The translations under genes were made by a program, and so were the position numbers. Of a stretch of DNA of 64,000 bases, positions 47,119-60,000 are shown piece by piece. Source of the DNA: Chiridota heheva (Eukaryota > Echinodermata > Holothuroidea > Apodida > Chiridotidae); contig JAIGNY010004394.1 in the NCBI GenBank assembly GCA_020152595.1, positions 62,001 through 126,000 on the forward strand, written 5' to 3'. Numbering within the stretch: the first letter of the stretch is position 1; the number at the start of each line of letters is the position of its first letter. Below the pieces are notes generated by a model. That model did not search any database. It was not told the DNA's origin and saw only the letters and a list, made by a program, of their open reading frames with translations.

Positions 47119-47939
47119 GTTACAGTCAGTTCCCAGCCTCGCAAAAAGTTGCTTATTCTCTTCTGTATGTATTCCGCCCACTCAGATTTATAAATATATA
47201 ATGAGCTGAAACATGCTGTTTTGAAGCTTCGTTACGGTACAAAACGGTATCAATACATGAAATTTAGGCAAATAAAGGTTAAAAATACTATCCATTAACA
47301 TTTTAAGAAATAATTCCAGCAAAAATTAATGAAAATTGGAGGGATTTTGTAACGATTATTTTTCGGAGAAAACAGCTGTCTAAAAACGTGGTCACAAAAC
47401 ACATTTCCAGTATTGTGCTCACACGATCTTTACATATGTGATAGAAAATTCTTTTTTTTTAAATCTAGGAAAATAAGTATTAAAATCAGAGGAAGCCGGT
47501 CATGACCTCGCAAGCTTTGCACCGATTTATAGAGAAACCTTGTTGATTTCGCTAATATTGTACGATCCATATCATGATTGGACAATGTGCAGTTACGTGG
47601 TGTTGTTTACATCGGTATTGTAATCTTACATATACTCATAAAATGGCATTCACATTAAATAGCCACAAAGTTAACCTTCGTAATTCCCCAATAACTTGAT
47701 TGTTTCTTTGAAAAAACAAACAATTAAATTCAGATTACATGAGGAATCTTTTAATTGTATATCAAATTCAGAACAAAATGAATGAGATTTAGTGATGACA
47801 GAGCTTCTTTCGTCAGGCAACTGAATACACGTACTCAAGTGTATGCAAGGTTTTGATACTTAGAACCCTGGTGTATGTATGTAATGTGGTGGCAATCTGT
47901 CAACACTGATTTTCTCAAATTCAGCCTTAAAAGCATATA

Positions 47940-48032
47940 CCTCTAGAATGACCTAACCTCTCAGGCACATTTTGACCCTTGTTGTCATGGTGCCGTTAAG
48001 CCCTTGCATCAGACAAACAAACAAACCTATGC
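47940..48032 (+). mobile_element. LINE 3' terminal scrap F
   Basis: About 90 bp (CTCTAGAATGACC...GGTGCCGTTAAGCCC...CAAACAAACAAACC) nearly identical to the 3' end of fragment A at 15502-15584. It is an extremely 5'-truncated insertion of the same subfamily, lying inside the 3.1-kb TIR element. Confidence 0.85.
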
Positions 48033-48581
48033 ATTGTATTTTCTTTTGCTATAATTCATAGGGTTATCATAGGTTTAAATACATTTATATTTGCTTATTC
48101 TGCTAAAAAACCATTTTACCAGGGATTTATTATTTGAGATTAGTTTGGTAATATACTATGATAGCAATTTAATAAATGCCAATCAGTATTAAACGTATTC
48201 AAATATAACAAAATATATATATTTTTTTTGTGTGGACTTGGGTCAGAAAAAGACCGACTTATAGTGTGAGAATTGACCTCTCAACCGAAACACTGAAAAT
48301 AAAAATTAACTTAAAAAATTACGTAAATCACAAAATAGCCTAAAACATAACAGTGGATATTAATCATATATGCATTGTGTGAATAGGCCTATGTAGAATA
48401 TTGGCTAGTTGTATGGCATAGCATGATATACTACAAAAAGGCCACATGTGCACTTTCACTGATGTTCTATATATCCATGCTTGCACGATGGCATTAACTT
48501 GCAACAATAAAAATTGACAATGCTATTCGGAGGAGGAAGACACTTTTTCTTTAACATTTGATTCGCTTCTGATACTGACAA

Positions 48582-48619
<38 letters not shown>

Positions 48620-48623
48620 GTAT

Positions 48624-48676
<53 letters not shown>

Positions 48677-48692
48677 AATATATATATATATG

Positions 48693-48723
<31 letters not shown>

Positions 48724-48778
48724 CATAAATATATACATATATATAAATATATATATATGTATATATATATATATAAAT

Positions 48779-48825
<47 letters not shown>

Positions 48826-48861
48826 TATACATATATTTAAATATATATATATGTATTTTCC

Positions 48862-48897
<36 letters not shown>

Positions 48898-48997
48898 ATG
48901 TATTTTCCAAATATATGTATATATATATATATATATATGTATATATAATATATATATATATATATATATGTATTTTCTATATATATATAAATATAAA

Positions 48998-49070
<73 letters not shown>
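48582..49070. repeat. Compound (TA)n microsatellite
   Basis: About 490 bp of TA with GTATATA interruptions and three GTATTTTC islands, two of them GTATTTTCCAAATATA. Long Tyr/Ile frames on both strands are artefacts. Confidence 0.98.
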
Positions 49071-49071
<1 letters not shown>

Positions 49072-50268
49072 CCTTGAAATACAAACAGAATACACAGATG
49101 CAATACTGTTCTTCAATTGTTACAGACAATAAACAAAAATGTTCCAATAACTTATTTTTTATTAAAAACAACCCCATGCAAGGTACATATGTATATAGGT
49201 AGTGCCACTATGATTTTTTCAACAGAAATTAGAGATTAATGAAAAAGTCAATTGGAAAATTGAAAACATACACATAAGGAAAAGTTTTCACAGCCACTCA
49301 GATTGCTTATTTAAGTCCTCAAGCTAATGCCTAAACTAGTAGATAATCTGCAGTCTTGATAACTTGTTCTTGAAGTATTTCCTCATTGTTTAATGCAGTA
49401 TTTCAAGACAATTTTAGAAATACAGCATACCAACACAGCAACACACTAGGTTGACATTGAAAATAACCGGATTGTTAATTTTATCCTGTAAATATAGAAC
49501 CTAGATCCATTGTTGATTTGTAGCTATCGACACACTTTTCTCATTTTCACAACAGACCTTGCTCACACTTCAACATAAAAATAATAAAAATCACTGGTCT
49601 TTCACTATACAACACCACATTTCAAATATGCTTATGATTAACTATCATTTGGATTCAACGCTGCACACATTAAAATAAATCAAATGACACATAACAGCTG
49701 TCCTGGGCTAGGTCAGAGTACATGAGATGGATGTAAAATAAATCTTATTCTAGCTACCACACTAACTTATTCTTGATCGCGATAAAAAATCCACATACAA
49801 TCTATTGCTTATCTATGTAATGGTGGCCATTTTTAACTTCAAAACACTGTCACTAATCGCCACCGGGCCCATACAAATTTAGTACTGGCAGAAAGCTATT
49901 TGTGTTGTCTAATGAATTTTTGATGAATTTTGCCTTAATTTGAAAGAAGCCAATCAGGAGCTTGGCATGAATTTGGCACAAAAATTAAGCTAATATCTTA
50001 GTACACAAATCCAAATAATAATTATGCAAAATTGGAAGTCGGAAAATATAGAAAATTTGGTATCAATGGAAAGAAAAATCAGCGAACTTCCACCTAGCTT
50101 AGAAAATTTACTGCTACAACATTGTCAAGGTGACACAATTTTCTAAAATTGTATCGTCTAGTGATTGGTTTCGCGAAAACAGCAAAATTATGAAAGTGGG
50201 CGGAGTCCTGTGTGAAGAGGATGATGTCAAACCACCTCATTAAAGCGAGGCTGGGAACTGACTGGTTA

Positions 50269-51268
50269 ATAACGATAAGAATGTTTTCTGTACACAGATG
50301 TTTGTGTTTGTAGGGTATGGCTTACATACATAAGTTTTTCAAAATAAATATATGATTTGAAAATAAAAGGTTAAGTAAAGCAAATAGATAGGTTTGCTCA
50401 TTTGCACTTAATCCATATAACTAATAATAAATAATAGGGCCAATGCAAGAAAAATAAAATATTGATATTCTCCAAATTCTACATGTATATCAATATTTTT
50501 AATCAACATTTCAAGTTTTAAGTAATGTCATCATTTCATATAGCCAATTGAAAATGTTTTGACATAATTTCTGTCATTGCAGGTATTTGATGTTTGTATG
50601 CTTCATGGCATAGAACATGGGTTAAAAACATCTTGTACAATTGAACTTAGTCAGGATGACATTACAATCTAATAATTGTTCATGACAAAATACCAAAATC
50701 ACTAATATGCATCTTCGATGAACTAGCAGAATCTTGTCATTTTCAATAATTTGATAAAGTTTCTTAACAAAGCTTGCAGTTTATACTTCACTTTAGTTGT
50801 GCCCACGAACTTTGTAGTGACATAATTAGACATTAATATTCATAATAAAATCCTCATACAGCCATAACCAAGAAACCGTAGGTGTATCAGGGCCAAAAAT
50901 TATAAATCTATTATAAAGAATAAATTCATTTAACATTTAAATTGTACCAGCTATAAAAGAAAAACAGAAAATTAATAGTTTGGGTTGGAAAGCTTTGAAT
51001 GAGCAAAATTCAGTTAAAAATTTGAAACTTGTATCATTAGCAAATGATTTCCCGCTCTCCAAATCCATGAAAAATTTATCCCATTGATGTATAAGTTTAT
51101 AAGTATGTTTCCTAGCCCCTCTGTCTTTAAAGAAGATCCCTTATGTGTTCTTTGGGGTAAATCTTGTCATTAAGTCATGGGCGGGGTTTGAGTACAGAGG
51201 TATTATTATTGTGTCTAGGGCTGCAATTAAAATCCAAAGAGTATTATCTTGAAGAGGAAATCAAAATG
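50269..51268. other. No recognised gene
   Basis: AT-rich DNA. Its right end (TAGGGTAGTAAAGGGTTAA) looks like the terminus of the TTAACCCTT-type repeat. Confidence 0.4.
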
Positions 51269-51281
51269 TGTAGGGTAGTAA

Positions 51282-51448
51282 AGGGTTAATAAATAACGCG
51301 CTATGCATTCCCTACAGGATAATGCATAGAAGCTGGGTACATTGAGTGATGCAAGAGGGCGGAACCCAAGTGCATCAAGCAATATGTGTGCAACCAGCTT
51401 CTATGCATTATCCTGTACCGAACGCATTGCTCATTATTCATTAACCCT
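51282..51448. mobile_element. 167-bp foldback element / long hairpin
   Basis: Arms of about 55 bp pair across the element, from AGGGTTAATAAATAACGCG to its imperfect complement ending ATTAACCCT. The inner 24 bases pair perfectly (51313-51336, TACAGGATAATGCATAGAAG plus CTGG, with 51394-51417). The loop can pair further (TTGAGTGATGCA with TGCATCAAGCAA). A partial relative lies at 51668-51710. Short foldback MITE is the simplest view. Confidence 0.7.
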
Positions 51449-51667
51449 GTTCATATATTTATTGACTAATTTTTATTCAAAAATATCGGACAATACATTC
51501 TTTTTAAAACACAAAGTAATACTTTGGGAGTAATTTTTTAACATCATGACAATAAGAACATGCGTACAATTATTGCGCGTCGTTTAAAAATATGCTCATT
51601 GTACACCGCGTGAGAACAATGGAAATTTTGGACTTGCTGCCAAAATAATATTGTGCGTGCATGATTT

Positions 51668-51712
51668 AATGCGCTCATGCATTCAGCACAGGATAATGCA
51701 TGATCGTTTGCA
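51668..51712. repeat. Half copy of the foldback element
   Basis: AATGCGCTCATGCATTCAGC and ACAGGATAATGCATGATCG resemble one arm of the 51282-51448 foldback. Confidence 0.5.
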
Positions 51713-51757
51713 ATACATTCTATATACTAGGTATGTATGAATCATAATTATGTGATT

Positions 51758-51925
51758 GTTTTGAGAGACCTCTGTGGTCATAGCATCAGCTTAGCAAGGC
51801 TAGAGGTCCTGGGTTCAATCCCCGCTGGGTCTTCGTTCACCAGTGCCTCGCAACTGGTTTATCAAATGGCCATGGACATCTCTATAAGCCTTTGCTGTTG
51901 AGAAAGGGATGTAAAATACCCAAAC
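51758..51925 (+). mobile_element. tRNA-derived SINE, family 2
   Basis: A tRNA-like head (GACCTCTGTGGTCATAGCAT, then GGGTTCAATCCC as B-box) and the body CAACTGGTTTATCAAATGGCC, ATGGACATCTCTATAAGCC. It matches the minus-strand copy at 22757-22922. Confidence 0.83.
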
Positions 51926-53169
51926 TACCAGTTATGTGATTGTATTTTTAGCCTCCCGGGTTCTTAAACTCATCTAGTTGCGGAAGTTTTCTAAAGGATG
52001 TATGCGCAATGCAGCCACTATGATTTAAGTAGCGAGAATATTAAAAATAATATCATTCAAAGAAACATCTTCTTTGACCTGTAGAGAGTCATGACTCGGT
52101 TGCATTATTTTATTTATACCTTGTACAGCTGGCATTGATATGTTTTTTACTAGGTAATTTTTTTTTTTAGGCTTAAATTGTGCTCTATACTCATATCAGT
52201 ATTGATGGGCATGTTGTGCTATTTGGGTTTTGGGGGGATAATCATGCTATTGAATGTCAATCAAATATGATGTGATTAAAATAGTATAGAACTGAGTTCT
52301 CAAGATTCAGACATAAAAGTTGGATTTCATCATATAAAGTGTACAAATATTCATACTTCTTTCTGTAATGATGATACTACAGGGGTCAAGGAAATGGTGG
52401 TAAATTCCTATCAAGACCATTGGCTTTTATGTCATGACCTAAACTGACTAAAAGACTTTTCAAAACCTGTAGGCAATGTACATATCATTGTCATTGGTTG
52501 CTTGTTAGTTACTCTTTCCTTATAATTCCAGATTTATTGGTCTCAGCAAACATTGACACAGGTCGAGCAAATAAAATAATTTTTATGTACAGTGTTAGTT
52601 TTACTCTGTATTTACTGTTTACATTGATAATTTGTACTGAAACAAATTGGGTCAAAATATATCATTGATATACCTAAATGATTTTTTTTTGACTAAAGAG
52701 TCATGGGTATTTAGAAATCAAAGATTAATGAATATCTGTTGAAAGCCTAGCAGGAGGGTAAGGTTGCTCCAAATGGGCCTCATATATGCATTAACCACTG
52801 ATTTCAGCAATCAGACTTGGCTCGGAGGAAAAGCAAGTTGTCCAGAGATTGTTGTGTATGTTTGTAGTACAAACTTTGCTTAACAAACTGGTTCAATGTA
52901 CTCGAATATACATAGCTAAAACTAATTGATGGTCAAAAAACTGTAAAATTCTTGGTTTCTAATTTATCTATGAAGTGGCTTGTTCTTTTGTGTATTATTC
53001 ATAATTATGATTAACTCTAAATCACATACACATGGGGCATCATCTCATAACCACCAGGATGATTCCTGATGTCAGTGGTGAGCACTTCGATCTTATTAGT
53101 TGGCTCTTTGTGTTCCAGTGGGTCCTTGGTTGGACTTCTGAAAGTTTGCCAGCACACCCCTGGCACACT
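51926..53169. other. No recognised feature
   Basis: AT-rich DNA between the family 2 SINE and LINE fragment E. Confidence 0.45.
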
Positions 53170-54150
53170 ATTCATTTCAGCTTTGTATTCTTAAAACTTC
53201 TCTTTCCTTTTCACCGACGGCACCACATGGGAAGGCTCCTCTGCCGCCTGTCCTGGCCTCACCCTCTCCTTAAGGTTGCCCAAGGGAGCCTCAATCTACT
53301 CTGCTGAAGCAAAGGCCATCCTCCTGGCCTTAAACTTGGTTGAACTCTCCTTCTGTCCCCGCTTCTTAATCTTCTCTGACTCTAAATCCGTCCTTAATGG
53401 CATCCTCAACATGCTCTGGCCAATCCATTCATCTTACAAATCCTCAATAACTTCACTCTCTTTCCTCAAGGAAAAAAATTACCTTTTTCTGGATCCCCAT
53501 CCATGTCGGCATTCCCGGCAATGAGAGAGCTGACAGAGCCACCAACAACGCTCCTTCTTCTATCCCACACTCAGGCCTCCATTTCTCCACTTACAGCTAC
53601 CTCGCTAAGACCTGGCAAGACTCCTGGAATCTCGAGACCAGTAACAAACTTCACACCATCAAACCTAAAGTTGGGATCAACGTCCCCCTGCACAGTCGCA
53701 ACCACAGGGAGGACGTCGTTATCATCCGCCTCAGCCACACCGTTCTCACCCACTCTCACCTTCTTTCCGGCTCCCCTGTCCCTCTCTGCCCTACATGCAA
53801 CAACGATCTCTCGATTAAGCATATCTTTTTAACCTGTCCCATGTACCTGAACGCCAGATCACACCTCTCCCCCTCGATTTCCGATCTTTTCAAGAACACT
53901 CCTACCTCCAACTTCATCACCTTTCTCCACAACAGCAATCTATTCCACCTGATCTAAACCTCCCTTCTCTGCCTCACCTTCCTTTTATTACCTTAACCTC
54001 TTTCCTTTTATTCACCTCTCCTCCCTTCCCTCTATCCCTCCTCTCTTTCCTCTCTATCCCAACTCAGGCACCTTACTTTAAACACCCTCTTGGCACATTT
54101 GACTGACTGTTCAGTGCCGTTAAACATCAACAAACCAAACCAAACATATT
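53170..54150 (+). mobile_element. Jockey-like LINE fragment E (RNase H-like domain to 3' end)
   Basis: It begins near FTDGTTWEG (first RNase H acidic residue), then ASIYSAEAKAILLALNLVE, FLIFSDSKSVLNGILNML and, after a frameshift, IPGNERADRATNNA, KTWQDSWNLET and a C-terminal Cys/His region (CPTCNNDLSIKHIFLTCP). The tail has GTGCCGTTAAACATCAACAAA. Same subfamily as fragment D by its tail. It is one of the better-preserved RNase H segments here but is frameshifted. Confidence 0.87.
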
Positions 54151-54744
54151 CTTAAAACAAATTTAAGTCTGCTTTAATATTTTTACTATGCTTTTTATTA
54201 TACAGACTTTGTTACGAATGGTTGAAAATATCTTGCCTCCTACATTTGACACCTGAGATTTTAATAGAAGTTGCAATTTTTTTTCAAACCTACTCAGTTA
54301 TATACCAGGTAAACATTGATTTATTCGTATTACTATTTTGTAATTTGTTTAAAAAAGATATTGCTTTTTTACATGATCACCAATGTTTTGTTAAACAAGT
54401 TGGAGAGCTGGTCCTCCAATAAATGATTGAAACAATTCAAACGAACAGTTTTCTTCTTTTCTTTTGAGTTCATGGAAATTTTAGTCTTGATGTGCTATTT
54501 GTCCACCTTTCTTGATCTTATAACAAAACTAGTAATTTTTCCCGAAGTCACAATAGGTATGTGCTTATGTATTATTCTTAGGTTATCACTGCCGATCTTC
54601 ATCTGGAAGTGCAAATAGATATGATTTTTTTTTTCAGATGGTGCTCCACCTACCCTTTTCTCCACCCTACTCCTCATTACTTCAACCTGTCCCTTATTGA
54701 CCCCTTGTCCCTCATTTCCTCTAGCGATCATACTTTTCCACCAA
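54151..54744. other. No recognised feature
   Basis: AT-rich DNA after the LINE E tail. Short frames without motifs. Confidence 0.4.
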
Positions 54745-54870
54745 GTTCCTAAATTTCATTCAGAAAAACTACATGATGTTTTCATTAAGCCCCTAATTTT
54801 TATTCAAAAAACTACATGATATTTTCATTAAGCCCTTAACTTTTATTCAAAAAACTACATATTTTCTTTA
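54745..54870. repeat. About 46-bp tandem repeat, 2.6 copies
   Basis: Units of the form TTTTATTCAAAAAACTACATG then ATATTTTCATTAAGCCC, with small differences. Confidence 0.85.
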
Positions 54871-55143
54871 TTTTCTTGTCAATGGTATTTATAGTTTCTG
54901 AACATAAACATAACCAGATACCCTACTTCCTGTATTGGTTCTCCTTTAATCTACATATTTTGATGTACCTTGCTACCTGTAAATTCCCATTTTGGTCATT
55001 TGCAGTTTATCCTTTTTTTGGATCATGATTGGGGTTTCACTATAATTCTTGGTCCAACCTATCTTTGGCATTGATAGGGAGTATAGAAAACTGTACTGTT
55101 GTAGACATTTTTATTTAGGTGCCAAATTGGCCCACCACAGACG

Positions 55144-55269
55144 CCATCTGACCCGTCATTGCTCGGCCCGTCACAGACCCCATCTGACCCGTCACTGCTC
55201 GGCCCGTCACAGACCCCATCTGACCCGTCACTGCTCGGCCCGTCACAGACGCCTTCCTGACCCGTCACT
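55144..55269. repeat. 36-bp tandem repeat, about 3.4 copies
   Basis: Unit CCATCTGACCCGTCACTGCT followed by CGGCCCGTCACAGACC. The last unit is shortened. Open frames on both strands reflect the repeat. Confidence 0.93.
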
Positions 55270-55863
55270 ATCTTTCAGTACCCATTTGTCACTGCATGGC
55301 TGTTTCATTCAGATGTATTCCTGGTTGTGCAAATGACAACGAAGATAATCTGCCTCTTGTGCACTGAAAATGTGTGACAAAGGATGGAGGAATTTAGTGT
55401 TGAACCATGTTAACATTATACGAATATGATGATAGAAGATAACAAAATAGTAAAATGTGAAAACTTTATATTTGGAAAAGTCCAGACCGCTATTGATCTC
55501 TGGCATGCTTGGACCAACATAGTATTGAAAACAGCGTAACCATGGTGAATGGTGGGAGGTGTCCAGATTCTAACTTTTTCAGAAATAATGTTATTAAAAT
55601 GCATTGGAACCCCCACACACACACATAATGAATTTTTAAAAGAAATTTCAGTGGGCAACCACAATTACCCCTAGAGCCTCACTGATGCAAGGCACGAAGG
55701 AACATGAAAATTTGAGCAACTTCAAATGGGCCACCAATAAGGCCTGCACAAGTCCCCACGTAATGTATCATATGTGATTTGTTAGTATTTAGATAAATAT
55801 GATTCAAACAAGGTATTATAACAGTGCAAAATATTCTATGTATATCTGTTGATAACAAGGGGT

Positions 55864-57074
55864 CAACAGTAGAAGTCATCTTCTGCAGTCTGTATGCTAG
55901 ACTAAACCCACAGTAGAAGTCATCTTGTACAGTCTGTATGCTAGACTAAACCAACAGTAGAAGTCATCTTGTACAGTCTGTATACTAGACTAAACCAACA
56001 GTAGAAGTCATCTTGTGCAGTCTGTATACTAGACTAACCAACAGTAGAAGTCATCTTGTGCAGTCTGTATACTAGACTAAACCAACAGTAGAAGTCATCT
56101 TGTACAGTCTGTATACTAGACTAAACCAACAGTAGAAGTCATCTTGTACAGTCTGTATGCTAGACTAAACCAACAGTAGAAGTCATCTTGTGCAGTGTGT
56201 ATGCTAGACTAAACCAACAGTAGAAGTCATCTTGTACAATCTGTAATACTAGACTAAACCAACAGTAGAAGTCATCTTGTGCAGTCTGTATACTAGACTA
56301 AACCAACAGTAGAAGTCATCTTGTACAGTCTGTATACTAGACTAAACCAACAGTAGAAGTCATCTTGTACAGTCTGTATACTAGACTAAACCAACAGTAG
56401 AAGTCATCTTGTACAATCTGTATGCTAGACTAAACCAACAGTAGAAGTCATCTTGTACAGTCTGTATACTAGACTAAACCAACAGTAAAAGTCATCTTGT
56501 ACAGTCTGTATACTAGACTAAACCAACAGTAGAAGTCATCTTGTACAATCTGTATGCTAGACTAAACCAACAGTAGAAGTCATCTTGTGCAGTCTGTATA
56601 CTAGACTAAACCAACAGTAGAAGTCATCTTGTGCAGTGTGTATGCTAGACTAAACCAACAGTAGAAGTCATCTTGTACAGTCTGTATACTAGACTAAACC
56701 AACAGTAGAAGTCATCTTGTACAGTCTGTATACTAGACTAAATCAACAGTAGAAGTCATCTTGTACAGTCTGTATACTAGACTAAACCAACAGTAGAAGT
56801 CATCTTGTACAATCTGTATGCTAGACTAAACCAACAGTAGAAGTCATCTTGTACAGTCTGTATACTAGACTAAACCAACAGTAGAAGTCATCTTGTGCAG
56901 TCTGTATGCTAGACTAAACCAACAGTAGAAGTCATCTTGTGCAGTCTGTATGCTAGACTAAACCAACAGTAGAAGTCATCTTGTACAGTCTGTATACTAG
57001 ACTAAACCAACAGTAAAAGTCATCTTGTGCAGTCTGTATACTAGACTAAACCAACAGTAGAAGTCATCTAATAC
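55864..57074. repeat. 44-bp satellite array, left part
   Basis: About 27 copies of a 44-bp unit beginning AACAGTAGAAGTCATCTTGT and ending GTATACTAGACTAAACC. Units differ by only a few positions (TACAG/TGCAG, ATACT/ATGCT). Each unit contains a dyad, AGTCT-GTATACT-AGACT. The last unit carries the variant TCTAATAC in place of TCTTGTAC and is the target site of the hAT element. Short open frames here are repeat artefacts. Confidence 0.97.
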
Positions 57075-60000
57075 CAGGCCCGTAGCAGCCGCTGCGGCTG
57101 GTGCGGCGATCGCCGCACCACTTTTTCGCAATAAATAACATAATAATAATAATAATATAAATATAAAAATAAAAAAATAAAAAATAATTAACAATACAAA
57201 AATATCAGTATTTTCTGAGGATATACCCCCCTCTCCAAGTATTACGCGGTTATATTGGTAATTCGTAAGAATGCGCAACACTATCCCCATCCGAAGTGTC
57301 CAATCTGTTGGCACGCGTACGCGTGAAATTTAAGCTAATAAGTGCAAGCATGGCATAGTTGTGAAGTTTTTCTTTACGAGCTGAAGTCCACGTTCACTCC
57401 AAGTTGTATTGATTTCAAGTCGACATACTTTGCATGATTCAACACAACTTGGAGTCGACATCAGATGCAAATTAAACTGCTTATCCAATCACAGAGCGAG
57501 AAACTATACAACTTGGAGTCACGGTCGAGTTGTGGACTTATGGCACACTTGGCGCACCATACACGTGCGTGATCTAGGCTAGACCTACCTGTACGCTAAA
57601 GAAGTCGCGTTTTATTTTATATGCATGAAATTTAATAAAGGACAGAGCGAGTTAAGATGGATTATTCTATAACAACTCCGGACATTGGAAACACACCAAA
57701 TCAACCAGTAATCAATTTCCCAAAACGGAGATTTGAACAGAAAAATCCAGAACTTCGTGCGTTCCAACCAAGTTGGTTGAACCAGTTTGCTTGGTTGCAT
57801 TATGACGAATCAAATAATATGGCATTCTGCGATGCATGCATCAAGGCATACAAGGCAAAGAAGCGTAATTCACCAAACATGGATTCCGCATTTATCGCTA
57901 AAAACAAAGGCTTTAAAAATTGGAAAGAAGCGACTCGGAGGTTCAAGGCACATGAAGGTAGTGTTTGCCACAATGATGCAGTCTTAATGGTTGTGACATT
58001 GCCAAAGATAACTAAAGATATTGGAGAAAGTTTATCACAACAGATTGGAAGAGAAAGGGAAGAGCGACGACAAATTTTTATGAAAATCATTTCTAATGTG
58101 AGATTCCTGGCACGGCAAGGACTATCTTTCAGGGGTGATGGGGATGAGTCGGATTCTAATCTTATAACTCTTTTCAAGTTGCGTGGTGAAGGTGATTCAC
58201 GGATTCAAAACTGGCTATTACGGAAATCTAACAAGTATCTCTCTGCTGAAATTCAAAACGAAATTTTACAGACAATGGCACTAACGGTAAGACTTAATTC
58301 AATTATATATTTTAGGAGGCGGAAGATATTTCATAATTGCGCAAACAAAATCAGAATAGCAAAGACTTAACCCCTCCCCAGCGTCGGAGGAACAGAAAAT
58401 AATATAGGGATCACTATACCAATTGCAGCGGAACAAAGGAAATATCGACGTGGGCGCAGGAGACCATCATTATAAAAAAAAAAAAAAATCCAGACTATCA
58501 CTCTTACCCCCACCCCACCCCTCAAAAATGGTTTTGAAGTGCTGCTATATTTTGTGTTTGAATTTTCAATTTAAGCTGCATGGGGCGCAGATTCATGTTT
58601 GTTTTTTGTTTATTTATTTATTTTTGTTACGCGTCACTATCGCATTCGCCTTCCTTTTAATTTGTAAATCTCTTTTGGAACATATCTACTCACATCTATA
58701 AAGCATATGTACCATGCAAGTGTGCGTTGAGCATGCCTCTTTAAACATTTGTGTACTAATTTTCAATAAAATAAAATGGTATAACTCGTTAAAATGGTAT
58801 AACTCGCCAGACCCTCTAGATTTCATTTAAAGCCACAATTGGCGACTAGCGCGCACGTATAGTTACTAACATCCGTGCTTATTTTTTATATGCACCATTT
58901 CTTTTTTATAGGCTTTACGTGAGGTTGTTTCAAATATCCAGACAGCTCCATTCTATACAATTATGGTGGATGAAACCCCCGATGTTTCCAACAAGGAACA
59001 GGTTGTGATATGCATACGGTGGGTCGACGACCACTTTAAAGTTCATGAAGATTTCATTGGATTGTATGAAGTGTCTTCAACAACCGCCGATGCATTAGTT
59101 GCCGTCATCAAAGACGTTCTCCTTCGAATGCAGTTATTCCTTCAGAAGGCAAGCGGTCAATGCTATGATGGAGCGGCTGCCATGTCGGGTGTACACGGAG
59201 GTGTTGCAAAGAAGATAACTGATGAACAACCAAAGGCTTTGTATACACATTGCTATGGTCATGCCCTTAATCTTGCATGTGGTGACACCATAAAGAGAAA
59301 CCGGCTAATGTGTGATGCTTTGGAAAATACAAGGGAAATTATCAAACTAATTAGGAACTCCCCTCGACGTGGAACTAAGTTTATCGAGATGAAGGAGAGG
59401 ATTGGGAAGGAGTGCTCCACTGGAATCCGTGTCATGTGTCCAACTCGGTGGACACTTAGAGCAGATGCACTTCGGAGCATTCTGGAAAATTACGAAGTTC
59501 TACAGAATGTTTCGAAGGAGTGTCTCTTGGAGGAAAAAGATCCTAGCACAAAGGGTCGACTGAGAGGTGTAGCTTCGTACATGAAGAAGTTTGATATCTT
59601 ATTTGGTATAAAGTTAGCACACCTGATCCTAAGTCATAGCGACAATTTGAGTAGGACTTTGCAACACGCCTACATTTCTGCTGCGGAAGGGCAGAGTGTC
59701 GCAGAGAAAACCGTTTCCACTATTGAAGGCATACGAAGTCAGTTTGACACTTTCTGGGAGGCCGTAGGATTACCTGCTTCTACACTCAATGTGAACCAAC
59801 CAGAGACACCACGAAGAAGAAAAGTCCCAATCCGGCTTGATGGTCCTTCTATAATTGATTAACCTGCAAGTGCGAAGGAGTATTTCAAGCGAATCTACAC
59901 AGAGGCTATTGACAACATCGTTAACTGCATACGAGATCGTTTTAAGCAGACGGGGTACCAAACCTATGTCAAGCTACAGAACCTCCTCCTAGATGCATGT

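Larger units (their letters stand above)
47123..50264. mobile_element. 3.1-kb DNA transposon-like element with perfect 20-bp TIRs, superfamily uncertain
   Basis: CAGTCAGTTCCCAGCCTCGC at 47123-47142 is matched by its exact complement at 50245-50264. Direct GTTA tetramers flank both ends (47119-47122, 50265-50268), suggesting a 4-bp target duplication. A TTCCGCCCACT-like motif recurs inside both ends in inverted orientation. No transposase was recognised. The interior holds a 3' LINE scrap (47940-48032), a large TA microsatellite (48582-49070) and AT-rich DNA. A 4-bp TSD would fit groups such as Sola or Chapaev rather than hAT, but the family is not settled. Confidence 0.72.

Noticed and set aside
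48523-49132. Tyr/Ile-rich frames of up to about 200 residues on both strands
   Set aside because: Produced by the compound TA microsatellite; no other coding signal.
55049-55336. Histidine/arginine-rich protein frame
   Set aside because: Translation of the 36-bp tandem repeat.
55864-57066. CRISPR-like or regulatory array
   Set aside because: Units are contiguous 44-bp copies without spacers; satellite DNA.
57800-58177. Minus-strand 125-residue frame
   Set aside because: Antisense shadow of hAT transposase exon 1.
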